DNA of 5,418 bases from a candidate division WOR-3 bacterium (GTDB lineage: Bacteria; SDB-A): positions 1 to 5,418 of the forward strand of contig JAFGSQ010000068.1 of NCBI GenBank assembly GCA_016934535.1, in the 5' to 3' direction. Below are positions 1-5,332 of the stretch, piece after piece (within the stretch, counting starts at the first letter, position 1; every line of letters begins with the position of its first letter). The position numbers were made by a program, and so were the translations under genes. The notes beneath the pieces were generated by a model. That model did not search any database and had not been told where the DNA came from. It was given only the letters and a program-made list of their open reading frames with translations.

Positions 1-21
1 AAAAAGCTGTAAAGAAAAAAA

Positions 22-1146
22 TCACGGTAATACGACGAATTTACAAGTTATCACGTCAGAAGATGAAATAAAATAAACGGATGGTCTTAAATCTGACGGA
101 AGTTGATAGCGCGTAAAGCCGTTGTTTGACTCCGTCGGCGAGGTTGAAAATATTACTCTTCCTGTTACATCGGATAGAAATATGTTTTGTTTTGATAAGA
201 AAGGTTTGTAAAAACAGGAAGCTGAAAGAGAAAAATCGACAAAGCAGGCGTAACATTCTTCGACGGCAGTCTCCTGTTCGAGAAGCCAGGTGGAAAGATT
301 GAGGAAAAGCTCCCTGTTGTCGTGCTCTATCCAGTTGTTTTCATGGCTTGTTGGTCCGCTTCCGTCACAGCATGGAGAAGAATCGCCGACTCCTCCGACT
401 TTCCCGCTGCCGGCTTTACAAGTGACGACAATAATAAGTGTAGTGTCCTGAGGAGACATGTTTTTCCAAATATGCCCGCGAAGGGAATCAAGGGATGCGT
501 TAATTCCGGGAAATACCGAAAAGACGTTTCCGACGTGGTAGGTGAACGTGTCAACCTTTCCGAAAGGTCCGTTAATAATGGGGTCGTCCGGCAAAGAAGA
601 GACGTTGGTCCATGAGCCGGTTATACTGTTGTTGCCTTCTCCTTTGACATGAAGATGCATACCGAATCTCGGCTTGATGAATCTTTCAGGATCATTGCCG
701 GGAAAAGTTGTTATGTGTGGTTGAGTGTATCCGTCGAAGATGCTCGGAGAGTCCCATCCGTTGGCGTTTCTGTCAGACCCGTTGTGGTCGGCGATTATGA
801 GAAGACTTCCGCCTGACAAAACGAAATTTTCTATGGCGTCCATCTCGGGAACTGAAAAAGTGTCTTGCGGTTCGGGTATTATGAAAAGATCCACTCCGTT
901 AAAAGTCGAAGATGTTATATAGTCGGTGTTTATCCTTACACTGTGTCCCATGAGATAGATTTCGTAAGCCCAAGTTGAAAGCTGACCATTCCAGGAATTA
1001 GGTCCTGACGGCGGATAAGGTTGGGGGATCGGCGAGTTGTCGTCGACTATAAAGTCATAGCTGGAGTAATTTGTCTGCGAATGAGACTGATCGAAAAGTA
1101 CTGTCTTACTGCAGACAGTAAAAAATATAATAAAAGTTAGAATCAT
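22..1146 (-). CDS. Exported protein, GATase1/DUF4350-like, with T9SS-like C-terminal sorting domain
   Basis: 374 residues; function unknown. The N-terminus (about 1-18) is a hydrophobic signal-peptide-like segment without Lys or Arg ahead of the core. The start is firm because an in-frame TAA lies directly before the ATG. Residues 26-140 resemble a Rossmann-type GATase1-like/DUF4350 fold: a strand 'YDFIVDD', a helix with 'WAYEIYLMGHSV', a strand 'VDLFIIPEP', then 'IENFVLSGGSLLIIADH' followed by an Asp/Asn/Gly-rich stretch 'NGSDRNANGWDSP' that could bind metal or ligand. Residues 318-374 look like the type IX secretion C-terminal domain: 'LSDVTGRVIFS', a 'LPSDLRPSVYF' turn and a closing 'KFVVLP'. 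Eight cysteines, including a CC pair at 259-260 and C298/C301, would suit an extracellular disulfide-bonded protein. No Shine-Dalgarno is visible. The fold call is from pattern memory; the surface or secreted location is inferred. No catalytic residue can be assigned. Confidence 0.8.
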   Translation of the reverse strand: MILTFIIFFTVCSKTVLFDQSHSQTNYSSYDFIVDDNSPIPQPYPPSGPNSWNGQLSTWAYEIYLMGHSVRINTDYITSSTFNGVDLFIIPEPQDTFSVPEMDAIENFVLSGGSLLIIADHNGSDRNANGWDSPSIFDGYTQPHITTFPGNDPERFIKPRFGMHLHVKGEGNNSITGSWTNVSSLPDDPIINGPFGKVDTFTYHVGNVFSVFPGINASLDSLRGHIWKNMSPQDTTLIIVVTCKAGSGKVGGVGDSSPCCDGSGPTSHENNWIEHDNRELFLNLSTWLLEQETAVEECYACFVDFSLSASCFYKPFLSKQNIFLSDVTGRVIFSTSPTESNNGFTRYQLPSDLRPSVYFISSSDVITCKFVVLP

Positions 1147-1152
1147 TTATGT

Positions 1153-1158
1153 ATTTTA
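1153..1158 (-). promoter_or_regulatory. Possible -10 element for the exported-protein gene
   Basis: TAAAAT lies 6 bases upstream of the ATG at 1146, in an AT-rich stretch after the hairpin that ends the hsp20 operon. No convincing -35 box is seen at 16-18 bases (TTTCAT is the nearest). If real, transcription would start at or next to the ATG and give a leaderless mRNA, which would fit the missing Shine-Dalgarno. Confidence 0.25.
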
Positions 1159-1188
1159 TCAGCAAATGCTTTTTAATGAAACTTGATA

Positions 1189-1215
1189 ATAACGGGATGT
1201 TTTACATCCCGTTAT
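1189..1215 (-). terminator. Hairpin ending the hsp20 operon
   Basis: Perfect 12-bp inverted repeat, ATAACGGGATGT / ACATCCCGTTAT, around a 3-base loop. It begins two bases after the stop codon of the last hsp20 gene. On the minus strand the downstream sequence is only moderately T-rich (TATCAAGTTTCATT), so it may act as an imperfect intrinsic terminator or as a 3'-end stabilising hairpin. The in-frame stops TAA-TGA-TAA run from the gene end into the stem. Confidence 0.65.
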
Positions 1216-1217
1216 CA

Positions 1218-1697
1218 TTATTCTTTTTTTATCGAAATTTTTTTGATGTTTTCACGTTTTTCGGTTTTCGGGATCTTTATTTCCAGAACTCCTTTTTTGA
1301 AAGTCGCCTCGGCTTTGTCAGCTTCAACCTCAGAGGGTAGATTTATGATCCTCTTGAAATAACCGGATTTTCTTTCAACGTAATAATAGTTTTCTTTCTC
1401 GGTTTCGGTATCGTCTTTTTTTTCTCCGCATATCTTCAGCGTGTTCTCGTTAATAGTTATTTCAACATCTTTTTCGTCCATACCGGGTAGTTCGGTAGAG
1501 ACAGTAAAATTATTCCTGTCTTCTTTTACGTTCACTCTCGGGAAAAAATCGTTTGTCCTAAAAACGGCGGAGGGCTCAAATCCTGTAAAGAAATCGTCGA
1601 ACAGTCTGTTCATTTCCCTTTGAAAGGAAATCATGACAGGTTCTCCGTTTTTTTTATGGTCTTCTCTTTGCCAAGGTATCAAGTCTTTGAAAGCCAT
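1218..1697 (-). CDS. hsp20: Small heat shock protein Hsp20, third gene of the operon
   Basis: 159 residues, normal for a bacterial class-A-like sHsp. It is an ATP-independent cytoplasmic holdase that binds unfolding proteins for later refolding by DnaK/ClpB. The N-terminal arm (1-52) carries the familiar 'FQREMNRLFDDFF' helix and eight Phe between residues 25 and 52, the usual client-binding patch. The alpha-crystallin domain spans about 53-145: 'PRVNVKED' (53-60), 'ELPGMDEKDVEI' (69-80), 'LKICGEK' (87-93), 'ERKSGYFKRIINLP' (108-121, conserved R116) and A131...'GVLEIKIPK' (136-144). The IXI tail motif is ISI at 154-156, which docks into a neighbouring dimer. The start is set by GAGGAGG five bases upstream. 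The 12-base gap from the preceding hsp20 gene is all ribosome-binding site and spacer. Of the three paralogs this is the closest to the textbook family. Confidence 0.96.
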   Translation of the reverse strand: MAFKDLIPWQREDHKKNGEPVMISFQREMNRLFDDFFTGFEPSAVFRTNDFFPRVNVKEDRNNFTVSTELPGMDEKDVEITINENTLKICGEKKDDTETEKENYYYVERKSGYFKRIINLPSEVEADKAEATFKKGVLEIKIPKTEKRENIKKISIKKE

Positions 1698-1702
1698 GAT
1701 TG

Positions 1703-1709
1703 CCTCCTC
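1703..1709 (-). promoter_or_regulatory. Ribosome binding site of the third hsp20 gene
   Basis: GAGGAGG, with AGGAGG five bases before the ATG at 1697. It directly abuts the TGA stop of the upstream hsp20 gene (1710-1712), so a terminating ribosome covers this site and translation is probably coupled. Confidence 0.85.
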
Positions 1710-2078
1710 TCATTCTTTTTTTATTTCGATTTTTCTTGGTTTTACTTCGTCAGAAAACGGCAGGAACATTTCAAGAACGCCGTCTTTCATAGATGCATTG
1801 ATTTTCCGGCATGATACGTTTTTTGGAAGAGTGAATTCCCTTTGGTAATCGCATTCGTCATATTCTCTGTGAAGTGTTCTAAACATCTCCCCCATAGCAT
1901 CGCTGTATGAAGCTTTCACCGTCAGAACATTGTTTTCTATTGATATCTCTGTGCTTTTGTCGTCTGCGCCCGGCAGATCCATGAATATTTTTATGCCGTC
2001 CTCGCACGAAACGACATCAGTCGCCGGTTTGCAGATATTCGTCCTTTTCTGAATTTCTTTTTTTTCCGTAGTCTGCAT
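1710..2078 (-). CDS. hsp20: Small heat shock protein Hsp20, short-armed and cysteine-rich, second gene of the operon
   Basis: 122 residues from the ATG. A GTG six bases further upstream overlaps the GGAGG ribosome-binding site, so it is not the start. The N-terminal arm is very short (about 17 residues, Lys/Gln/Thr-rich, no Phe), unlike the Phe-rich arm of the third gene. The alpha-crystallin domain runs about 18-109: 'FMDLPGADDKSTEISI' (32-47), 'VLTVKA' (51-56), 'REYDECDYQREFTLP' (71-85, with the conserved R80) and A95...'KDGVLEMFLP' (98-107). The IXI tail motif is IEI at 117-119. Four cysteines (C16, C25, C76, C90) are unusual for a protein of this family and size. The core motifs identify it as Hsp20 family. 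A short arm often means smaller oligomers or a partner role in mixed assemblies; that part is inference. Confidence 0.93.
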   Translation of the reverse strand: MQTTEKKEIQKRTNICKPATDVVSCEDGIKIFMDLPGADDKSTEISIENNVLTVKASYSDAMGEMFRTLHREYDECDYQREFTLPKNVSCRKINASMKDGVLEMFLPFSDEVKPRKIEIKKE

Positions 2079-2083
2079 AAACA

Positions 2084-2088
2084 CCTCC
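2084..2088 (-). promoter_or_regulatory. Ribosome binding site that fixes the start of the second hsp20 gene
   Basis: GGAGG lies five bases before the ATG at 2078 and runs into the GTG at 2084-2082. Using that GTG would put the start inside the Shine-Dalgarno, so the ATG is preferred. The site sits in the 14-base gap after the stop of the first hsp20 gene. Confidence 0.85.
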
Positions 2089-2092
2089 GGTG

Positions 2093-2488
2093 CTATTTAA
2101 TTCTTATCTTTTTAGGTTTGTCTTCTTCTGCCCTCTCGAAAGTCACAGTGATAACGCCGTTTTTGTAAACGGCTTCGTATTTTTCTGTATTGACTTTGAA
2201 AGGGAAATTAACCGTTCTTTTGAAACTGCCGAAAATCCTTTCCTCTTTAATCGCCTGATCATCAGTGGTTTTTATTCTCTCGACCGTGAGAGTGAGCGAT
2301 TCGGGTGTTGCAACGACGTCTATTACACTCATACCCGGAGCGAAGAATCTTAAGACCGTTTTGTCCTGGCCCTCATAGATACTGCAAGGAGGATAACCGG
2401 CTGAAATGCTATTGAAAGCAGAATTTATGCTCTCTCTAAGCCTGCGAATATCCTCGTAAGTTTCGACAGGAAAAAGATCGTGTATCAT
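2093..2488 (-). CDS. hsp20: Small heat shock protein Hsp20, divergent, first gene of the operon
   Basis: 131 residues. The N-terminal arm (1-33) contains a predicted helix, 'YEDIRRLRESINSAF', in place of the Phe-rich arm of the third gene. The alpha-crystallin domain (about 34-118) is recognisable but drifted: 'RFFAPGMSVIDVV' (47-59) replaces the usual ELPG segment, then 'LTLTVERIK' (65-73), 'ERIFGSFKRTVNFP' (83-96, conserved R91), and A106...'NGVITVTF' (110-117), where Ile replaces the Leu of GVL. The IXI tail motif is IRI at 128-130. It is the promoter-proximal gene, with the strongest ribosome-binding site, and is followed by two further paralogs. Expected role: cytoplasmic holdase chaperone, possibly in hetero-oligomers with its neighbours. 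Family call secure; specific role unknown. Confidence 0.93.
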   Translation of the reverse strand: MIHDLFPVETYEDIRRLRESINSAFNSISAGYPPCSIYEGQDKTVLRFFAPGMSVIDVVATPESLTLTVERIKTTDDQAIKEERIFGSFKRTVNFPFKVNTEKYEAVYKNGVITVTFERAEEDKPKKIRIK

Positions 2489-2491
2489 AAA

Positions 2492-2498
2492 CCCTCCT
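2492..2498 (-). promoter_or_regulatory. Ribosome binding site of the first hsp20 gene
   Basis: AGGAGGG, with AGGAGG four bases before the ATG at 2488 and an A-rich run just upstream. Near-perfect complement to the 16S anti-Shine-Dalgarno, which suggests high translation of the operon. Confidence 0.85.
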
Positions 2499-2522
2499 TT
2501 TTTTCGTCCACTTCCAATTAAA

Positions 2523-2550
2523 AAAGTATTTGAGAATTATTTTTTGTCAA
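2523..2550 (-). promoter_or_regulatory. Sigma-70-type promoter of the hsp20 operon
   Basis: A perfect -35 TTGACA (2550-2545), a 16-base AT-rich spacer and a -10-like TACTTT (2528-2523). Transcription would begin near 2516 and give a leader of about 28 bases ending in the strong ribosome-binding site. No CIRCE repeat (TTAGCACTC-N9-GAGTGCTAA) is seen. The -10 matches only the key TA...T positions; AATACT at a 14-base spacing is a poorer alternative. Confidence 0.6.
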
Positions 2551-2653
2551 TATGGAAAATTTATTTTACGCCTCTGTATCAGATTTGCATGAATTCAGAA
2601 AGACGGAAGCGGCCGTTATATCTATTTAATGGCGATGTGTTGAGATTATATGT

Positions 2654-3709
2654 TCAGAATTCCATGGTATCCGGAATTCCGGAAGAAACAATCACTCTGA
2701 TCGTGTCGCCGTTAAACGAAGTGTCACCTGGGAGTGGGAATTGCGATATGACAGTGTTTGGCGGAGAAGGATTTGTTGTCTCGCTGTCAACAAAGATGAC
2801 GAGACCCATGTTTTTAAGCATAAGTTCAGCCTCGATCAGTTTAATGTCGACTACAGAAGGAACTATTAGTGCTTTGGATCCGAGAGAAACAAAAATTCTT
2901 ATTCTCGTGCCGGGCAAAGCGTCAGACCCACCTTCTGGCGAAGAACCGATGATCCAATTTTCCTGGACTGTGTCGCAGTAAAGGGATTCAATTTCGAAAC
3001 TGAAATTTTTAGAGGACATAATTACGAGCGCTCTTTCAAGAGGCAGTCCTCCGAGATGAGGGATTGTCTGCATGGAATCAGGAACCCAGTCGATGTTATC
3101 CGACAGGACATTAATCCACAGCTCAATCTGTGAAGGGTCGGAAATGTAAGTTCCCGCCGGCGGGTCCTGTCTTATAATAACGCTATCGGGCATCTCTGAA
3201 CTCAGGTTCGAATAGTGTATGTTTGAAATTGGTACAGAGTCGAAACCATGTTCGTAAAGAAGTATCTGAGCTGATTCGAGATTGAGCCCGTAAAGGTCAG
3301 GTAAAGCGGTTTTTTCAGGGTTTAGTCCCGCAGAGTCTATGAATGCGTCTGTGTAAACAAAGCCTGAAGAGAATCCGGAGGACAGGGTAAAAAAGGCAAG
3401 GGAGACAAGAGAGAAGTATTTTGAAGCCGAACCTTTTCTGTATTTCCCTGAAATCATTTTTCCGGCTATTTTTGAAAGAATGAATGACCACAGCATAGAC
3501 AAAAGCAGTAAAGCGAAATAACTGACGGCCATAAGAATGAAAAATTTTTTAACTGAAGAAGAAGAAATGTCAGTAACTTTGAAAAGAGAAAAGAGAGCAA
3601 GTTTCGAAACACCGAACATCACTACAGCGGAGATAAGAGAACCTGTCAGCACCGACAGTGTGAAATTGAAAATCTTCACGGGATTACTTTCATTGTTCTT
3701 TTTAGGCAT
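2654..3709 (-). CDS. Three-helix membrane protein with three PASTA domains, no kinase or transpeptidase
   Basis: 351 residues from the ATG (a TTG two codons upstream is less likely). Three hydrophobic helices lie at about 15-42, 55-79 and 97-119. The Lys-rich N-terminus and the loop 80-97 ('KIAGKMISGKYRKGSASK') are positively charged, so the N-terminus should be cytoplasmic and everything after helix 3 outside the inner membrane. That outer part is three PASTA repeats: about 136-199 ('LPDLYGLNLESAQILL'...'DPPAGTYI'), 216-276 ('IPHLGGLPLERALVIM'...'SPEGGSDALPGT') and 283-342 ('VPSVVDIKLIEAELML'...'FPLPGDTSFNGD'). Each has the family pattern: P-x-h-x-G/D-h entry, a helix, then Q/S-x-P-x-x-G. 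PASTA units bind peptidoglycan fragments in PknB-type kinases and class B PBPs; here they stand alone. No Shine-Dalgarno is seen; the start lies 8 bases after the stop of the GHL10 gene, suggesting co-transcription and coupling. The wall-binding role is inferred. Confidence 0.92.
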   Translation of the reverse strand: MPKKNNESNPVKIFNFTLSVLTGSLISAVVMFGVSKLALFSLFKVTDISSSSVKKFFILMAVSYFALLLLSMLWSFILSKIAGKMISGKYRKGSASKYFSLVSLAFFTLSSGFSSGFVYTDAFIDSAGLNPEKTALPDLYGLNLESAQILLYEHGFDSVPISNIHYSNLSSEMPDSVIIRQDPPAGTYISDPSQIELWINVLSDNIDWVPDSMQTIPHLGGLPLERALVIMSSKNFSFEIESLYCDTVQENWIIGSSPEGGSDALPGTRIRIFVSLGSKALIVPSVVDIKLIEAELMLKNMGLVIFVDSETTNPSPPNTVISQFPLPGDTSFNGDTIRVIVSSGIPDTMEF

Positions 3710-3717
3710 AAGCAATT

Positions 3718-5286
3718 CTATTCGTTGCCGGAGCCGTTGTCAAATTCCCAGTACTTTTCGGCTTCGTCGGTTAAAGCGCCGAGAACAGCAGTTTTTTTTT
3801 CGTTTTGATTGAGTTCACCGAAATATTTAGTGATTCCGGTAAATCTGAATGAATGAAAATATAATCCGATTTTCCCTCCGGATAAAATGAGTGTGTTGTC
3901 GTCTGACGAGGAAACAAAAGGGGGCAGAGTGTCTCCGAGAATTACACGACGCCTGACCGAGTCGTTTGGAAACGGCGATGTTCCTGAATTGAACATGTAA
4001 CATACCTGCACCGGAGAGACACCGTTTGAGAGAAACCGGAAAGCTTCTCTGATTTGTGTGGTGTCTGCGTCCTCCCTGTAAATTGCGGTAAAGACAAGAT
4101 GCTCTTCATAATCAATCTTGGAGTAACTGATAGAATCTATTATGGAATAGTAAAGTTCATCGAAATAAGAAATAAAACTTTGGACGTATTCCTCCGCTCT
4201 TGTTTCGAAAGGAAGATTGAAATCAGACAAATCGCTCAGGGAATCGGAAATTAAGAAATTTAAAGATATGGGCGTTGAATAAACAGTCTCTCTGTCGTAC
4301 CTCAATCCTGGCAAGAGGTGAACGGTTCCGGAAGTTCTTTCGTCTGCAATGATGATAGGTGATTTCGACGCTAGAAGTAAATTAATTCCGTCGTATAGGA
4401 ACACTGTGTCATTCATGAAAGTGTCTGAAAAAAGGCACACATAATCGGTGTTCCAGCGCAGCCAGTTTTGAGCAAGATAAAGAGACGTTTGTCTTACGTC
4501 GGGAAAAGAAGTAGCGGCAGTTTTTATATCCGGTTTGACAGCCTTTACGGATTCGTTCAGAGCAAAAATTACAGCGTCAATGTTTTCGATCCTTCTGGAA
4601 TTCCTGTTTAAAAATCTATAAAAGAGCCATTGGTTTAAAAGAGATCTGGGGCTGTCAGGAGCGTATTTGAGCAAATTGTCCGGATCGAGATCAGGTAATT
4701 CAAGATAGAGGTCCGGGGGCAGGTTTTCGGAAGGATACCTTACGAAATCGAAGATGATTCCGTCTATGTCATATTTTGACGTCAGTTCTTTCGCAACAGA
4801 GCAGAGATAAGATATGACATCTGGATTTGAAGGATCCAGATATATTCCTTCAAATCCTTCGTTTATGAGTGAATCGATAGGAATGAAACCTTTCCTCTTG
4901 AAGTCGTATAAATCTATCAGAGCCCATTCAGGATGCAAGTTTAGCACATGTTCCGGATCCTCAGGCATTCTGAAATCTGACCATACAAGAAGAGTGTTGA
5001 TCCAGATATAAACTTTTAAATCTCTTTGTTTTAGTTCCGTGAGGACTAAATCAAGCGGGTCATAGTTTATTTCTTCATGAACAGGCAAAACAGAAGACGG
5101 GTAATATGCCGTTCCGTTCTTTACGGCCTGAATGACGACCGTGTTGATGCTTTGAGAACTGAACCATCCAAAGGATTCAGGCGCCTGCTCGATGAACTCT
5201 GAAGGAAGCCAGACCGCTCTAACGTTCTTCACGTTGTCTTCAGTGATGTTTGTTGAAATAACTAATAAGAATAATATGACAATCAT
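3718..5286 (-). CDS. GHL10 family glycoside-hydrolase-like exported protein
   Basis: 522 residues. A hydrophobic N-terminus (1-13) acts as signal peptide or anchor, though it lacks basic residues. The GHL10 (DUF187, PF02638-type) TIM-barrel region covers about 20-340: 'VRAVWLPSEF' (22-31), 'INTVVIQAVKNGTAYYPS' (47-64), 'LKVYIWINTLLVW' (90-102), 'HPEWAL' (118-123), 'GIYLDPSNPDVISYL' (147-161) and 'YDIDGIIFDFVRYP' (172-185), whose Asp/Arg/Tyr cluster is the family signature. Residues 380-522 form a C-terminal part I do not recognise. E. coli DigH (YddW) of this family cleaves glycan strands of denuded peptidoglycan, so a periplasmic or envelope role on wall glycan is plausible but not shown. 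The next gene encodes a PASTA protein, which supports a wall connection. The ATG lacks a Shine-Dalgarno. The frame stays open upstream to a TAA at 5328-5326 but has no ATG, GTG or TTG there, so 5286 is the best start. Confidence 0.92.
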   Translation of the reverse strand: MIVILFLLVISTNITEDNVKNVRAVWLPSEFIEQAPESFGWFSSQSINTVVIQAVKNGTAYYPSSVLPVHEEINYDPLDLVLTELKQRDLKVYIWINTLLVWSDFRMPEDPEHVLNLHPEWALIDLYDFKRKGFIPIDSLINEGFEGIYLDPSNPDVISYLCSVAKELTSKYDIDGIIFDFVRYPSENLPPDLYLELPDLDPDNLLKYAPDSPRSLLNQWLFYRFLNRNSRRIENIDAVIFALNESVKAVKPDIKTAATSFPDVRQTSLYLAQNWLRWNTDYVCLFSDTFMNDTVFLYDGINLLLASKSPIIIADERTSGTVHLLPGLRYDRETVYSTPISLNFLISDSLSDLSDFNLPFETRAEEYVQSFISYFDELYYSIIDSISYSKIDYEEHLVFTAIYREDADTTQIREAFRFLSNGVSPVQVCYMFNSGTSPFPNDSVRRRVILGDTLPPFVSSSDDNTLILSGGKIGLYFHSFRFTGITKYFGELNQNEKKTAVLGALTDEAEKYWEFDNGSGNE

Positions 5287-5297
5287 TAGATAAAAGC

Positions 5298-5323
5298 GGG
5301 CGGAAAGAAAATTCCATCCGCCC
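5298..5323 (-). terminator. GC-rich hairpin between tRNA-Glu and the GHL10 gene
   Basis: 7-bp stem GGGCGGA / TCCGCCC with a 12-base loop, followed on the minus strand by GCTTTTATC. It lies 9 bases beyond the tRNA 3' end, so it is well placed to end tRNA transcription. The T-run is short (four T), and the structure finishes 11 bases before the GHL10 start codon, so it could also work as an attenuator for that gene. Confidence 0.6.
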
Positions 5324-5324
5324 A

Positions 5325-5330
5325 GTTATA
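5325..5330 (-). promoter_or_regulatory. Possible -10 element for the GHL10 operon
   Basis: TATAAC (five of six matches to TATAAT) sits between the tRNA 3' end and the hairpin. The -35 position would fall inside the tRNA T-arm and is poor (TTCGAG at 16 bases). Starting near 5317-5318, transcription would skip most of the left arm of the hairpin and so avoid termination. Inference only. Confidence 0.25.
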
Positions 5331-5332
5331 TT

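Noticed and set aside
1-21. T-run on the minus strand just after the exported-protein gene, possible terminator
   Set aside because: No stem of useful length precedes the T-run, and the window ends before more can be seen.
1105-1146. Lipoprotein signal in the exported protein (Cys12 after a hydrophobic core)
   Set aside because: The residues before the Cys are F-T-V, not the L-A/S-G/A pattern of a lipobox.
2079-2084. GTG start for the second hsp20 gene
   Set aside because: The GTG is part of the Shine-Dalgarno of the downstream ATG and could not be paired and read at once.
2489-2600. CIRCE/HrcA operator upstream of the hsp20 operon
   Set aside because: No match to the TTAGCACTC inverted repeat on either strand in this gap.
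2603-2616. Small inverted repeat after the PASTA gene (ACGG...CCGT on the minus strand)
   Set aside because: Only 4 bp with a weak following T-run; too poor to call a terminator.
2671-2682. 12-bp perfect palindrome CCGGAATTCCGG, with two more GAATTC sites nearby (2591-2596, 2657-2662)
   Set aside because: It lies inside the last codons of the PASTA gene and has no partner site or regulatory context; probably chance.
2544-2981. Plus-strand open frame of 145 codons across the end of the PASTA gene and the gap
   Set aside because: It is antisense to the well-supported PASTA frame, has no recognisable domain and no ribosome-binding site, and overlaps the hsp20 promoter.
3710-3715. TTG start two codons upstream of the PASTA gene ATG
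   Set aside because: No ribosome-binding site favours it, and the ATG is two codons later; the difference does not affect the protein's features.
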